This document shows, in pieces, positions 8,819-17,810 of a stretch of 64,000 nt of DNA; the first letter of the stretch is position 1; each line of letters begins with the position of its first letter. The position numbers and the translations under genes were made by a program. The stretch lies in the NCBI RefSeq assembly GCF_004310345.1, contig NZ_SISK01000007.1, positions 62,001-126,000 on the forward strand, read 5' to 3'. Source of the DNA: Paracoccus subflavus. Its GTDB lineage: Bacteria; Pseudomonadota; Alphaproteobacteria; Rhodobacterales; Rhodobacteraceae. The notes below the pieces were generated by a model that had not been told where the DNA came from, made no database searches, and saw only the letters and a program-made list of their open reading frames with translations.

Positions 8819-9285
8819 TCCATGCCGAGATTGCCGATTTCGCCGCCGCCCTGCCCCCGGTCGGCGCGATCGCGGGGCTGGATCTGGGCACCAAGACCAT
8901 CGGCGTGGCGGTCAGCGACGGGCTGCGGCAGGTGGCATCGCCCCTGACCGTGATCCGGCGGCAGAAATTCACGCTGGACGCGGCCGAACTGCTGGCCATT
9001 GCCCGCGACCGGGTGCTGGTGGGGCTGATTCTGGGCCTGCCGCGCAACATGGACGGCAGCGAGGGTCCGCGCGCGCAATCCACACGCGCCTTTGCCCGCA
9101 ACCTGGAACGGCTGACCGACCTGACCATCGGCTTCTGGGATGAACGCCTGTCCACCGTCGCCGCCGAGCGCGCCCTGCTCGAGGCCGATACCTCGCGCAA
9201 GCGCCGGGCCGAGGTGATCGACCAGGTGGCGGCGGGTTATATCCTGCAAGGTGCGCTGGACCGGCTGCGCTATCTGGCGCGATGA
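8815..9285 (+). CDS. ruvX: Putative pre-16S rRNA nuclease / Holliday-junction resolvase homologue YqgF
   Basis: A 156-residue RuvX/YqgF protein with the RNase H-like fold. [15 protein letters not shown] (about residues 20-34) holds the first catalytic Asp, [19 protein letters not shown] the second conserved block with Glu, and [15 protein letters not shown] the third. [15 protein letters not shown] carries the final Asp. Homologues process the 5' end of 16S rRNA. It is translationally coupled to ccmI upstream (ATGA) and to the DUF1289 gene downstream. Confidence 0.93.
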   Translation: MIHAEIADFAAALPPVGAIAGLDLGTKTIGVAVSDGLRQVASPLTVIRRQKFTLDAAELLAIARDRVLVGLILGLPRNMDGSEGPRAQSTRAFARNLERLTDLTIGFWDERLSTVAAERALLEADTSRKRRAEVIDQVAAGYILQGALDRLRYLAR

Positions 9286-9449
9286 TCCGATCACCCTGCA
9301 TCAAGGTCTGTGCGATCGACCCCGCATCCGGCCTTTGCGCCGGGTGTTGGCGAACCTTGGACGAGATCGCAGACTGGGCCAGCCTCACGCCCGAGGCACG
9401 GCGTCGGATCATGGACGATCTGCCCGCGCGTGCGGCACGGCCGGGCTGA
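9282..9449 (+). CDS. DUF1289 small cysteine-rich protein
   Basis: A 55-residue protein that short-ORF filters miss. It starts with the ATG overlapping the ruvX stop (ATGA at 9282-9285). The translation shows the DUF1289 pattern: CIKVCAID, then GLCAGCWRT, then LDEIADW and an Arg-rich helix. The four cysteines (residues 6, 10, 19 and 22) are spaced like a small metal-binding knuckle. Family knowledge: DUF1289 proteins (YdhL-like) are widespread and uncharacterised. It lies between ruvX and pyrB on the same strand and is probably co-transcribed. Confidence 0.88.
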   Translation: MIRSPCIKVCAIDPASGLCAGCWRTLDEIADWASLTPEARRRIMDDLPARAARPG

Positions 9450-9515
9450 TCCGGCGCGCTTGCCGCCCCCTGCGCCATCTGCGATAGAACGCCCGACCCG
9501 ATCACGAGGCCGTCA

Positions 9516-10478
9516 ATGACCTTTCGCGCCCGCCACCTGCTTGGCATCGACCACCTGTCCCCGCCCGAGATCGTCACGCTTCTGGATCTGGCCGAGGATT
9601 ACGTTGCCCTGAACCGCCGCACGGTAAAGCACGCCGATGCGCTGGCAGGGATGACCCAGATCAACATGTTCTTCGAGAACTCGACCCGAACGCAGGCCAG
9701 CTTCGAACTGGCGGGCAAGCGGCTGGGGGCGGACGTGATGAACATGGCCGTGGCGCATTCGTCGGTGAAAAAGGGCGAGACGCTGATCGACACGGCCCTG
9801 ACCCTGAACGCCATGCAGCCCGACCTGCTGGTGGTGCGCCATCCGCAATCGGGGGCGGTGAACCTGCTGGCGGACAAGGTGAACTGCGCCGTCATCAACG
9901 CGGGCGATGGGCGACACGAACACCCGACCCAGGCCCTGCTGGACGCGCTGACCATCCGCCGCGCCAAGGGCCGCCTGCACCGGTTGACCATCGCCATCTG
10001 CGGCGACATCGCCAACAGCCGCGTGGCCCGGTCGAACCTTCTGCTGCTGGGCAAGATGGAAAACCGCCTGCGCCTGGTCGGCCCCGCGACGCTGATGCCC
10101 GCCGGCGCCGGAGAGATGGGGGTCGAGCTGTTCGAGGACATGCGCGCGGGGCTGCGCGGCGCCGACGTGGTGATGATGCTGCGCCTGCAGAAGGAACGCA
10201 TGGACGGCGGCTTCATCCCGTCGGAACGCGAATATTTCCACCGCTTCGGGCTGGACGCCGAAAAGCTGGCCTGCGCCGCGCCCGACGCCATCGTCATGCA
10301 TCCCGGCCCGATGAACCGCGGGGTCGAGATCGACGGCACCATCGCCGACGACATCAACCGGTCCGTGATCCAGGATCAGGTGGAGATGGGCGTCGCGGTG
10401 CGCATGGCCGCCCTTGACCTGCTGGCGCGGAACCTGCGCGCCGAACGGGGCCGCGCGGCGGCGGGGGTGATGGTGTGA
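9516..10478 (+). CDS. pyrB: Aspartate carbamoyltransferase catalytic chain
   Basis: A 320-residue ATCase catalytic chain that joins carbamoyl phosphate and aspartate in pyrimidine synthesis. The carbamoyl-phosphate loop STRT is at residues 56-59 ([15 protein letters not shown]), [16 protein letters not shown] is the second substrate site, and [12 protein letters not shown] lies near the C-terminus. A GAGG site precedes the ATG. No regulatory pyrI is present. Instead the next gene, coupled through a GTGA overlap, encodes a dihydroorotase-like protein, matching the bacterial class in which ATCase pairs with a DHOase homologue. Confidence 0.96.
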   Translation: MTFRARHLLGIDHLSPPEIVTLLDLAEDYVALNRRTVKHADALAGMTQINMFFENSTRTQASFELAGKRLGADVMNMAVAHSSVKKGETLIDTALTLNAMQPDLLVVRHPQSGAVNLLADKVNCAVINAGDGRHEHPTQALLDALTIRRAKGRLHRLTIAICGDIANSRVARSNLLLLGKMENRLRLVGPATLMPAGAGEMGVELFEDMRAGLRGADVVMMLRLQKERMDGGFIPSEREYFHRFGLDAEKLACAAPDAIVMHPGPMNRGVEIDGTIADDINRSVIQDQVEMGVAVRMAALDLLARNLRAERGRAAAGVMV

Positions 10479-11749
10479 CCGCAACCCTGTTCATCAACGC
10501 CCGCCTGATCGACCCCGAGGCGCAGACGGATGCCCCCGGCAGCCTGCTGGTCCGCGACAGTGTTATCGAAGGCATCGACGCCGAGGCACCCGAAGGTGCG
10601 GCGGTCATCGACTGCAACGGCCGCGCGCTGGCGCCCGGCCTGATCGACTGGGGCGTCAAGATCGGCGAGCCGGGCGAGCGTCACAAGGAATCCTTCCGCA
10701 GCGCCGGTTTGGCGGCCGCGGCGGGGGGCGTGACCACCATCGTCGCCCGCCCCGACACCATGCCGCCGATCGACACGCCGGAATCGCTGGAATTCGTCAC
10801 CCGCCGCGCCGCCGACGCGCCCGTGAACATCCGCCACATGGCCGCCCTGACCAAGGCCCGCGAGGGCCGCGAGATGGTCGAGATCGGGTTTCTGACCGAC
10901 GCAGGCGCGGTGGCCTTTACGGATGGCGTGCGGCAGGTCACGGATACGCGAATTCTGTCGCGCTGCATGACCTATGCGCGGGGGCTTGGCGCGCTGATCG
11001 TGGGCCATCCCCAGGACGCGGGCCTGTCGCGCGGGGCTGCGGCGACCAGCGGCAAGTTCGCCTCGATCTACGGCATCCCCGCCGTGTCGCCCATGGCCGA
11101 GGTGATCGGGCTGGACCGCGACCTGTCGCTGGTCGCGATGACCGGCTGCCGCTGGCACGCCGACCAGATCACCACGGCCCGTGCCCTGCCCGCCCTGCAC
11201 CGCGCGCGGGATGCGGGGCTGGACGTGACGGCGGGGATTTCGATCCACCACCTGACGCTGAACGAATTCGATGTCGGCGATTACCGCACCTTTTTCCGCT
11301 TTACCCCGCCCCTGCGGTCCGAAGATGACCGGCAGGCCATGGTGCAGGCGGTGGCGGACGGGGTGATCGACGTGATCGCCAGCTTTCACACCCCGCAGGA
11401 CGAGGAATCCAAGCGCCTGCCCTTCGAGGCCGCCGCCCCCGGCGCGGTCGGCCTGCAGACGCTGCTGCCCGCAGCCATGCGGCTTTACCATCAGGGCGGG
11501 CTGACCCTGCCGCAGCTTTGGCGGGCCATGTCGCTGAACCCCGCGAAACGGCTGGGCCTGCCGGGGGGCCGCCTGTCCGTGGGCGCGCCGGCCGACCTGG
11601 TGCTGTTCGATCCCGACGCGCCCTTCGTCCTGGATCGTTTCACCCTGCTGTCGAAATCCAAGAACACCCCCTTCGACGGCGCCCGGATGGAGGGCCGAGT
11701 CCTGGGCACCTGGGTCGGCGGCCGCCGCGTCTTCGGAGGCCACGCATGA
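10475..11749 (+). CDS. pyrC: Dihydroorotase homologue, probably a non-catalytic PyrC-like partner of ATCase
   Basis: A 424-residue amidohydrolase-fold protein of the DHOase type I class, starting at a GTG that overlaps the pyrB stop. Overall similarity is clear ([46 protein letters not shown]). However, the His-x-His metal motif is Gly-60/Lys-62, the later metal His aligns with Gln-231, and the catalytic Asp of the usual DHAP motif aligns with Phe-304. Asp-150 and His-178 are kept. Family knowledge: similar degenerate proteins (PyrX/PyrC-prime) act structurally with ATCase. I infer that this copy is inactive and that a true dihydroorotase lies elsewhere. Confidence 0.85.
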   Translation: MTATLFINARLIDPEAQTDAPGSLLVRDSVIEGIDAEAPEGAAVIDCNGRALAPGLIDWGVKIGEPGERHKESFRSAGLAAAAGGVTTIVARPDTMPPIDTPESLEFVTRRAADAPVNIRHMAALTKAREGREMVEIGFLTDAGAVAFTDGVRQVTDTRILSRCMTYARGLGALIVGHPQDAGLSRGAAATSGKFASIYGIPAVSPMAEVIGLDRDLSLVAMTGCRWHADQITTARALPALHRARDAGLDVTAGISIHHLTLNEFDVGDYRTFFRFTPPLRSEDDRQAMVQAVADGVIDVIASFHTPQDEESKRLPFEAAAPGAVGLQTLLPAAMRLYHQGGLTLPQLWRAMSLNPAKRLGLPGGRLSVGAPADLVLFDPDAPFVLDRFTLLSKSKNTPFDGARMEGRVLGTWVGGRRVFGGHA

Positions 11750-12327
11750 TCCTGATCCTGTGGACCGTCTTCGGCTATCTTCTGGGATCGATCCCCTTTG
11801 GGCTGGTGATCGCCCGCGCCCTGGGGCTGGGGGATTTGCGCAAGATCGGGTCGGGCAATATCGGCGCGACCAATGTACTGCGCACCGGCAACAAGCCTGC
11901 CGCTCTGGCGACCCTGTTGCTGGATTCCGGCAAGGGCGCCATCGCCGTGCTGGTGGCCCGCCATTTCGGCGGCGACACGGCGGCAATGCTGGCGGGGGGG
12001 GCGGCCTTTCTGGGCCACTGCTTTCCGATCTGGCTGGGATTTCGGGGCGGCAAGGGGGTTGCGACCTTTCTGGGCACGCTGATCGCGCTGCACTGGCCGC
12101 TGGGCCTGATCGCCTGTGCGGTCTGGCTACTGACGGCAGCCATCAGCCGCATCAGCAGCCTGTCGGCCCTTCTGGCGGCCGCGCTGGCTCCGGTGTTTTC
12201 ATGGGGGATGGGCCGGGGCGATCTGATCGCCGTCAGCCTGTTCATGGCGGTGCTGATCTTTGTTCGTCACCGCGCCAACATCGCCCGGCTGCTGGACGGA
12301 TCGGAACCCCGGATCGGCCGGCGCTAG
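11746..12327 (+). CDS. plsY: Glycerol-3-phosphate acyltransferase PlsY
   Basis: A 193-residue integral membrane protein that transfers acyl groups from acyl phosphate to glycerol-3-phosphate, the first step of phospholipid synthesis. Signature motifs are GYLLGSIPFGLVIAR (residues 5-19), GSGNIGATNVLRTGN (motif 1) and GFRGGKGVATFLG (motif 2/3). Five to seven hydrophobic helices span the length. The start follows GGAGG and overlaps the upstream stop (ATGA). The 3' end overlaps the convergent SGNH hydrolase gene by 4 bp. Confidence 0.96.
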   Translation: MILILWTVFGYLLGSIPFGLVIARALGLGDLRKIGSGNIGATNVLRTGNKPAALATLLLDSGKGAIAVLVARHFGGDTAAMLAGGAAFLGHCFPIWLGFRGGKGVATFLGTLIALHWPLGLIACAVWLLTAAISRISSLSALLAAALAPVFSWGMGRGDLIAVSLFMAVLIFVRHRANIARLLDGSEPRIGRR

Positions 12328-13358
12328 GCGCGCCGGCGCCGCAGGACCGCGACCGCCCCCAATCCCGTCAACAGCAGGGGCAGGCTGCCCGCCAGCGGGA
12401 TCGGCGCCAGATCCGCCTCGATCCTTTCCAGCGCGGCCTGCCCGAACCGTGCATGAGCCACGAGGTTGGGATGAACTGCGTCAAAGAACAGCCATGACAG
12501 GGATTGGTCGTCGGTGCAGACCGGCGCCTGACCCAGGGCACCCGCCACCGCAGGATCGGGAAACAGGCAGGGGAGGGTCGTGTTTCCATAGCCAAAGGCG
12601 GCTGGGTTCGCGAGGATGCCGTTCAACTGCCCGAAGATGTCCAGGTCGATGACGTTCAGCCCGCCCGCCTGAAGGCCGGCAATATTGGCCGCCAGCCGCG
12701 CATTGTAGGCCGAGGTGGCCGCGCTTGCCAGAAACCGGGCCTGTGGCTGGAACAGCGCAAAGGCGGGCGTCGCGCCAAGATCGGGCAGGTTGGCGATCAG
12801 GAAATCGCGCACGCCCTGGGTACCCAGGACATTGGCGGTCTCCGCGACCGCGTCTGCGGCCCGGATCGCGGCAGTCAGGGTGTTGGCGATCGGATCGGGA
12901 CTGGCAAGCCCGGCAAAGATGTCATTCGCCCCTATCAGGATCGAAACCAGCGGTCGCGATCCGAAGCTGGCCGAGGCGCCCGACAGTTGCTGGCGCTGCA
13001 ACGCCAGGCCTGGCGTGGGATCGCCGGGAACGGCCGGCTCGGCAGCCTCTGCCCCGCCATAGGCAAGGTTGCCGGCAGGGCGGCCGGCGGCCTCGAACTC
13101 GGCCGCGATGTATTCCGCAAAGGTCCGGCCGTTGGAAAAGCGCGGCACATCGCCTGGCGCATAATAGGCCGCCTGCCCCGCCACGGGGGAAATCGGCGCA
13201 CCGGGATGGCCTGCGGCAAAGCCCGCCAGCGGCAGGTTGCCGTCATCGGTCAGGCTGTCGCCCAAGGCCCAGAAGCTGGTAAAGGCATCGGTCACCACCG
13301 ATGCCTGTGCCGCCAGCGGTGCCGCGATGACGGCGATGGTCAAAAGAAGCCTGCGCAT
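12324..13358 (-). CDS. Secreted SGNH/GDSL esterase-lipase with VPLPA-CTERM sorting tail
   Basis: A 344-residue exported hydrolase. Residues 1-19 are a signal peptide (ending AAQAS). The GDSL block is WALGDSLTDDGN (catalytic Ser), block III is IGANDIF, and the Asp/His pair is in FDAVHPNLVAH, giving a complete SGNH catalytic set. The C-terminus has a short motif IPLAGSLP, a hydrophobic helix (LLLTGLGAVAVL) and RRRRA, the layout of VPLPA-CTERM tails processed by exosortase-type enzymes. The substrate is unknown; lipid or ester hydrolysis is the family norm. It stands alone, convergent with plsY. Confidence 0.85.
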   Translation of the reverse strand: MRRLLLTIAVIAAPLAAQASVVTDAFTSFWALGDSLTDDGNLPLAGFAAGHPGAPISPVAGQAAYYAPGDVPRFSNGRTFAEYIAAEFEAAGRPAGNLAYGGAEAAEPAVPGDPTPGLALQRQQLSGASASFGSRPLVSILIGANDIFAGLASPDPIANTLTAAIRAADAVAETANVLGTQGVRDFLIANLPDLGATPAFALFQPQARFLASAATSAYNARLAANIAGLQAGGLNVIDLDIFGQLNGILANPAAFGYGNTTLPCLFPDPAVAGALGQAPVCTDDQSLSWLFFDAVHPNLVAHARFGQAALERIEADLAPIPLAGSLPLLLTGLGAVAVLRRRRA

Positions 13359-13454
13359 GATCCCCCCAAAGGTCGCCTGCGAGAGGCTAGACGCACAGGA
13401 GGGCCGGAAACAATCCCAAAGTTCCTGCCCGCGCGGCGGTCCGCGATATGCCGC

Positions 13455-13841
13455 CTAGCGTTCGGCGACAAGGGCCTTGCCACCGGGGCGCAGGGGACGG
13501 TCAGCACCCTGGGTCGAGGCTGCGGACTCGGGCTGGCGTGTCGCATCGCGCAGCGACTGGGCGGTGAACACGCGCGCCGGGGCCGGGCCGGGCTGGATGG
13601 ACACCCTTTGCAACGCCTCGACCCCGCGCCGGGCAGTGATCGCAAGCGAAAGCAGCGCCAGGCAGATCCCCGACAGCAGGATCAGCGCCACGATCCCCAG
13701 AAGCCCAAGAAACACCGGCAGCGGCGGCACCCCCTGGGCCTGGCCGACCTGCGTGACGATCGCGCCGATCAGCGCCGCCACGCCCACTGCAAAGACCGCG
13801 CCGACGATCCGCTGCACCCAAACCATCGCATCCGCCTTCAT
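13455..13841 (-). CDS. Two-helix membrane protein of unknown function
   Basis: A 128-residue protein I do not recognise. Starting at MKADAMVWVQRIVG, it has two transmembrane helices (about residues 8-30 and 41-68), then a cytoplasmic or periplasmic polar tail rich in Arg, Pro and Ser. A GGGGGCAG sequence precedes this start. The frame stays open 47 codons further upstream, but that extension is compositionally poor and crosses an AT-rich probable promoter zone. No operon partner is evident. Confidence 0.55.
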   Translation of the reverse strand: MKADAMVWVQRIVGAVFAVGVAALIGAIVTQVGQAQGVPPLPVFLGLLGIVALILLSGICLALLSLAITARRGVEALQRVSIQPGPAPARVFTAQSLRDATRQPESAASTQGADRPLRPGGKALVAER

Positions 13842-14069
13842 CGCTGCCCCCGTTGCGGTTTGCCCCTGCCCTGCCACCGGGAGGAGCGCCGCGCAAGCCG
13901 GCACGGTTTCATATTGTCGTGCGGTCTGCGGAACGTCCCGGCGTCGGGTCGATTTCAACAAAATAGAGCATAACTGTCGCACAAGCGTTAACCAATCTTA
14001 CCACGATGCGCCGGCGGCGTGCCCGATGGCAGCAGCCTGCATTCACAGTGACAGATCAGGAAAACTCTT

Positions 14070-15128
14070 ATGACCATGCGTTTCGCCGCCGTTGCGGCCC
14101 TTTCCGCATTCGCCGCCGTTTCCCCAGCCCATGCCGCCACCTGGAACACCCTGACGGGCGAGGCGCCGGTCGTCGTGGCCCATCGCGGCGCCAGCGGCTA
14201 TCTGCCCGAGGAGACCCTGGGCAGCTATGAACTGGCGATCCAGTTGGGGGCCGATTACATCGAACCCGACGTGCAGATGACAAGCGACGGCGAACTGGTC
14301 GCCATGCACGACGCGACGCTGACCCGCACCACCAATGTGGCCGACCTGTTCGCGCCGCGCAACGACGGCTATCGGGTCGGCGATTTCACCCTGGCCGAAA
14401 TCAAGCAGTTGACCGTCAAGCCCACCGGGGCGCTGTCGCGGCCCGATTCGACCTATCCCGGTTTCACCCCCAGCATGGCCGATCCCTACACGGTTCCGAC
14501 GCTGGACGAGGTGCTGGGGTTTCTCAAGGACTTCAACACCGCAAACGGCACGTCCGTCGGCGTCTATCCCGAATCGAAGCACCCGTTCGACAGCGAAAAG
14601 AACGGCAAGATCATCGCCTCGTTGAAGAACAACGGCTTCACCGCCGCCGCCGACAAGGTGATCCTGCAATCCTTTGCCCACCAGACGATCAGTGACCTGA
14701 CCAGCCTGCTGGACACGAACGGCATGGAGGCCGAGGTGGCTCAACTGGGCTCGGTCCGCCTGGAGGACGGTGTTTACGGCGTCAACGGCACCGATGGCTT
14801 CAACACGCTGGAAACCATCGCTGGCGTGGCGACCGGCGTGGGCGTCGGCTATACCGGCATCACCGAAGCGTTCATCCAGGCCGCCCACGGGTTCGGACTG
14901 ACGGTCCATGCCTATACCTTCCGCCCGCAGACGGAAGAGGAAGCCTTTTCCATGATCCAGCCGCTGCTGGACTGGGGTCTGGACGGTTTCTTCACCGACT
15001 ATACCGATCTCGGCCGCACGGTGGTCGATGCCCAGCAGCCCGCGCCCGTGCCGCTGCCGGCTGCCGCGCCGCTGCTGCTGGCGGGGCTTGGCGGTCTGGC
15101 GCTGCTGCGCCGCCGCAAGTCCGCCTGA
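14070..15128 (+). CDS. Secreted glycerophosphodiester phosphodiesterase with VPLPA-CTERM tail
   Basis: A 352-residue periplasmic or surface GDPD. A signal peptide spans residues 1-22 (ending AHAAT). The catalytic motif VVAHRGASGYLPEET supplies the HRG and Glu residues, EPDVQ the metal Glu/Asp pair, and AMHDATLTRTTN the second His; YPESKHP and AYTFRP are also typical. The enzyme hydrolyses glycerophosphodiesters to glycerol-3-phosphate. The C-terminus reads VPLPAAAPLLLAGLGGLALL followed by RRRKSA, a textbook VPLPA-CTERM sorting signal. AGGAAA lies upstream of the ATG. The 3' end abuts a strong hairpin shared with convergent gshA. Confidence 0.93.
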   Translation: MTMRFAAVAALSAFAAVSPAHAATWNTLTGEAPVVVAHRGASGYLPEETLGSYELAIQLGADYIEPDVQMTSDGELVAMHDATLTRTTNVADLFAPRNDGYRVGDFTLAEIKQLTVKPTGALSRPDSTYPGFTPSMADPYTVPTLDEVLGFLKDFNTANGTSVGVYPESKHPFDSEKNGKIIASLKNNGFTAAADKVILQSFAHQTISDLTSLLDTNGMEAEVAQLGSVRLEDGVYGVNGTDGFNTLETIAGVATGVGVGYTGITEAFIQAAHGFGLTVHAYTFRPQTEEEAFSMIQPLLDWGLDGFFTDYTDLGRTVVDAQQPAPVPLPAAAPLLLAGLGGLALLRRRKSA

Positions 15129-15148
15129 CCGCCTGACCTGACCGCCTC

Positions 15149-15177
15149 GACAGGCGCCGGCATGTCCGGCGCCTGTC
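15149..15177. terminator. Bidirectional hairpin between convergent GDPD and gshA genes
   Basis: A perfect 12-bp inverted repeat (GACAGGCGCCGG / CCGGCGCCTGTC) with a 5-base loop overlaps the gshA stop codon and lies 20 bp after the GDPD stop. No T-run follows on either strand, so termination efficiency is uncertain. Confidence 0.55.
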
Positions 15178-16546
15178 AGTAGGAATATTCGCGATAGATC
15201 GGGGTCAGGTCGCCGCCCCATTCGCCGTGATATTTGTCAAGCAACTCATCGGCGGGCACCTTGCCGGTATCCACGCTTTCCTTCAGCGCGTTGAGAAAAT
15301 GCGTCTCGTCCGGCACGAGGCCACCGGCCCCGGCGCGGGCGCGGTTCTTCAGGCCCGCTTCGGCGATCTCCAGCACAGTGCGGGCCAGATCATGCATCCG
15401 CATCCCGTTCACCTGTGCGTCCAGCGCGTGAATTCCGGCCTCGCGGCGCCATCCTTCGCGCGTCTCATTGTCCCAGTCCTTGACCAGATCCCAGGCGGCA
15501 TTCAGCGACGACTGGTCATAGATCAGCCCCACCCACAGCGCGGGCAGCGCGCACAGGCGCCGCCAGGGCCCGCCATCGGCGCCGCGCATCTCGATGTATT
15601 TCTTGACGCGGGCCTCGGGGAACACGGTGGTCATGTGGTCGGCCCAGTCCGACAGGGTCGGCACCTCGCCCGGCAGGGCGGGCAGGCGGCCGTCCAGAAA
15701 ATCGCGAAAGCTCTGGCCCAGGGCGTCGATGTATGTCCCGTCGCGATAGACGAAATACATCGGCACGTTCAGGACGTAATCGACCCAGGCCTCGTATCCG
15801 AAACCCTCCTGGAACACGAAGGGCAGCATTCCCGTGCGCGCGGCGTCCAGATTCTGCCAGATATGCGCCCGCCAGCTTTTCCAGCCGTTCGGCTTGCCGT
15901 CCAGGAAAGGAGAATTGGCAAACAGCGCATTGGCCACCGGTTGCAGCGACAGGGCCACGCGCATCTTCTGCACCATGTCGGCTTCGCTGGCGAAATCCAA
16001 GTTCACCTGCACGGTGCAGGTGCGATACATCATCTGCGTTCCCAGCGTGCCGACCCGGCCCATGTAATCGGTCATCAGGCGATATCTGCCCTTGGGCATC
16101 ATCGGCATCTGATCCTGGCCCCAGATCGGCGCGGCGCCCAGGCCGATGAAGCCTGCGCCAATACGATCAGCGACCTCCTGCACTTCGGCCAGATGCTGGT
16201 TCACCTCGTCGCAGGTCTGGTGGATGGTTTCCAGCGGCGCGCCAGACAGTTCCAACTGCCCGCCGGGTTCCAGGCTGATATTGGCGCCGTTGCGTTCCAG
16301 CCCGATCAGTTTGTCCTGTTCCATGACCGGCGCCCAGCCAAAGCGTTCCTGCAGGCCCGCCAGCATGGCGTGAACCGAACAGGCGCCGTCATAGGGCAGC
16401 GGCAGCAGGCTGGCCTTGTCATAGCCGAATTTCTCGTGCTCGGTGCCGATGCGCCAGTCCTCGCGCGGCTTTTCGCCCGATGCGATATAGGCGGCAAGCT
16501 GGTCGCGGCTTTCGATCGGGCCTCCGCCCTGTTGTGGTATCGACAT
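15176..16546 (-). CDS. gshA: Glutamate-cysteine ligase, plant/alphaproteobacterial type
   Basis: A 456-residue GCS2-family enzyme of the plant-like class that joins glutamate and cysteine in the first step of glutathione synthesis. Visible signatures are WRIGTEHEKFGY (residues 31-42), ERNGANISLEPGGQLELSGAP, MYRTCTVQVNLDFASEADM and a C-terminal Trp/Tyr-rich end. The start MSIPQQGGG is conserved; the open frame upstream adds 21 unlikely residues. gshB is not in the window. A GST gene lies about 27 kb away. Confidence 0.94.
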   Translation of the reverse strand: MSIPQQGGGPIESRDQLAAYIASGEKPREDWRIGTEHEKFGYDKASLLPLPYDGACSVHAMLAGLQERFGWAPVMEQDKLIGLERNGANISLEPGGQLELSGAPLETIHQTCDEVNQHLAEVQEVADRIGAGFIGLGAAPIWGQDQMPMMPKGRYRLMTDYMGRVGTLGTQMMYRTCTVQVNLDFASEADMVQKMRVALSLQPVANALFANSPFLDGKPNGWKSWRAHIWQNLDAARTGMLPFVFQEGFGYEAWVDYVLNVPMYFVYRDGTYIDALGQSFRDFLDGRLPALPGEVPTLSDWADHMTTVFPEARVKKYIEMRGADGGPWRRLCALPALWVGLIYDQSSLNAAWDLVKDWDNETREGWRREAGIHALDAQVNGMRMHDLARTVLEIAEAGLKNRARAGAGGLVPDETHFLNALKESVDTGKVPADELLDKYHGEWGGDLTPIYREYSY

Positions 16547-16615
16547 GAGGCGGGGCCTTTCGAAGCGTGTTTGCCGGCCACAGGTGACGCGCGGCGGGGG
16601 CCAAGTCAACCCGCC

Positions 16616-17125
16616 TCAACCCGCCCTCCGCCAAACGGTGCGCACGGCCTCGGGCTGGTCTGCCACATGTGCAAGCGCGGTGGACACTGCGCCCATGTCG
16701 AGGCCCGGCAGCGCGGTAAAGGCATGGGCCAGCGACTCGGACCCGGCGGCATCCACGGGAACCAGGAGGGCCTCTCCGGCAGTGTTGCGCAGGCGCCAAT
16801 GGCCCTGGCCTTTCAGTTGCACCAGACGGATTTCGACCAGATCGCGCAGGGCGATTTCCCCGCCCAGGACGGCTGCGCCATAATAGCGGATGGCGCCCTC
16901 ATCCACCTCGACCAGACCGGGGGCGCCGATCCGGCGGCGGAACGGCAGCCTGCGGACCGCGCCGATCATCAGGGACAGGCCGACCAGCAGGACAAGGCCG
17001 CCCACGGCAGCAAAGAACCAGCCGCCGCGCAGAGCCAGCCACAGCCCGGCCAGCAGGATCGCAGCGGCGATCAGCACCTCGGACCAGCGGGCAGCATGGG
17101 CGCGCAACTCCGGGCGGGTCACCAT
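16616..17125 (-). CDS. Two-helix membrane protein, conserved hypothetical
   Basis: A 169-residue protein of unknown function. Two transmembrane helices near residues 17-33 and 36-54 form a hairpin, followed by an Arg-rich RRLPFRRRIG patch and a soluble beta-rich domain of about 100 residues. Its ATG overlaps the moaE stop by 7 bp, so it is the last gene of a pgsA-moaD-moaE group. The coupling suggests only co-expression. Confidence 0.75.
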   Translation of the reverse strand: MVTRPELRAHAARWSEVLIAAAILLAGLWLALRGGWFFAAVGGLVLLVGLSLMIGAVRRLPFRRRIGAPGLVEVDEGAIRYYGAAVLGGEIALRDLVEIRLVQLKGQGHWRLRNTAGEALLVPVDAAGSESLAHAFTALPGLDMGAVSTALAHVADQPEAVRTVWRRAG

Positions 17126-17553
17126 CGCGACAGGGCATCCTCGTCGCTGGCCCTGGCATCGACCCAGCGGGCGGCGCCATCCCGGCCGATTTCGCGTTTC
17201 CAGAACGGCGCGCGGGATTTCAGCCAGTCCATCAGGTAATCGGCAGCCTGAAAGGCCGCGTGGCGGTGGCGGGCGGCGGTGGCGACCATCATGATCGGCT
17301 CACCCACGGCCAGCCGCCCGTGGCGATGAAGGATGCGCCAGTCCGTCAGGCCAAAGCGGTCCGCCGCCTGCAGGCCGTAATCGGACAGGGCGCGTTCGGT
17401 CATACCGGGGTAATGCTCAATCTCCAGCGCGGCCATGGCTCCGGTATCGTCGCGCACGATGCCCGTGAAGGTGACGACGGCCCCCGCACCGGCGCCGAAA
17501 CCCGCCAATTCGGCCGCGAGGTCAAAGGACGCCGTCTGCACGCGGGCCGACAT
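17119..17553 (-). CDS. moaE: Molybdopterin synthase catalytic subunit
   Basis: A 144-residue MoaE. It converts precursor Z (cPMP) to molybdopterin using sulfur carried by MoaD. Family blocks are AVVTFTGIVRDD, LEIEHYPGMTERAL, HRHGRLAVGEPIMMVATAARHRHAAFQA and the catalytic Lys region DWLKSRAPFWKRE. It begins 5 bp after moaD, its obligate partner. Confidence 0.95.
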   Translation of the reverse strand: MSARVQTASFDLAAELAGFGAGAGAVVTFTGIVRDDTGAMAALEIEHYPGMTERALSDYGLQAADRFGLTDWRILHRHGRLAVGEPIMMVATAARHRHAAFQAADYLMDWLKSRAPFWKREIGRDGAARWVDARASDEDALSRW

Positions 17554-17558
17554 CGCAG

Positions 17559-17810
17559 TCAGCCCCCGGTCATCGGCGGGAAGAACGCAACCTCTCGGGC
17601 GCCGGACAGGGAGGCGTCAAGGTCGGCAAGCTGCTGATCCACGGCGCAGCGGATGGCCGTCAGGTCGGCGAATGCCGCCGCGTGCCAGTCGTCGCGCGAC
17701 GACAGGTCGGCGATCAGGTCGCGGACGGTTTCCGCAGCCGTGTCGATCCGTTCGCGCGGCTGGCCGATGCGTTCGCGCAACCAGGCGAAATACAGCACCT
17801 CAAGCGTCAT
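17559..17810 (-). CDS. moaD: Molybdopterin synthase sulfur-carrier subunit
   Basis: An 83-residue ubiquitin-like protein ending in the Gly-Gly that is adenylated and thiocarboxylated (FFPPMTGG). The N-terminal LEVLYFAWLRERIG is typical of MoaD. It overlaps the end of pgsA by 11 bp and is followed by moaE, forming a compact molybdopterin synthase unit. Other moa/moe genes are not in the window. Confidence 0.93.
   Translation of the reverse strand: MTLEVLYFAWLRERIGQPRERIDTAAETVRDLIADLSSRDDWHAAAFADLTAIRCAVDQQLADLDASLSGAREVAFFPPMTGG

Noticed and set aside
15227..17239. 670-codon plus-strand frame opposite gshA
   Set aside because: Antisense shadow of gshA and the genes after it.
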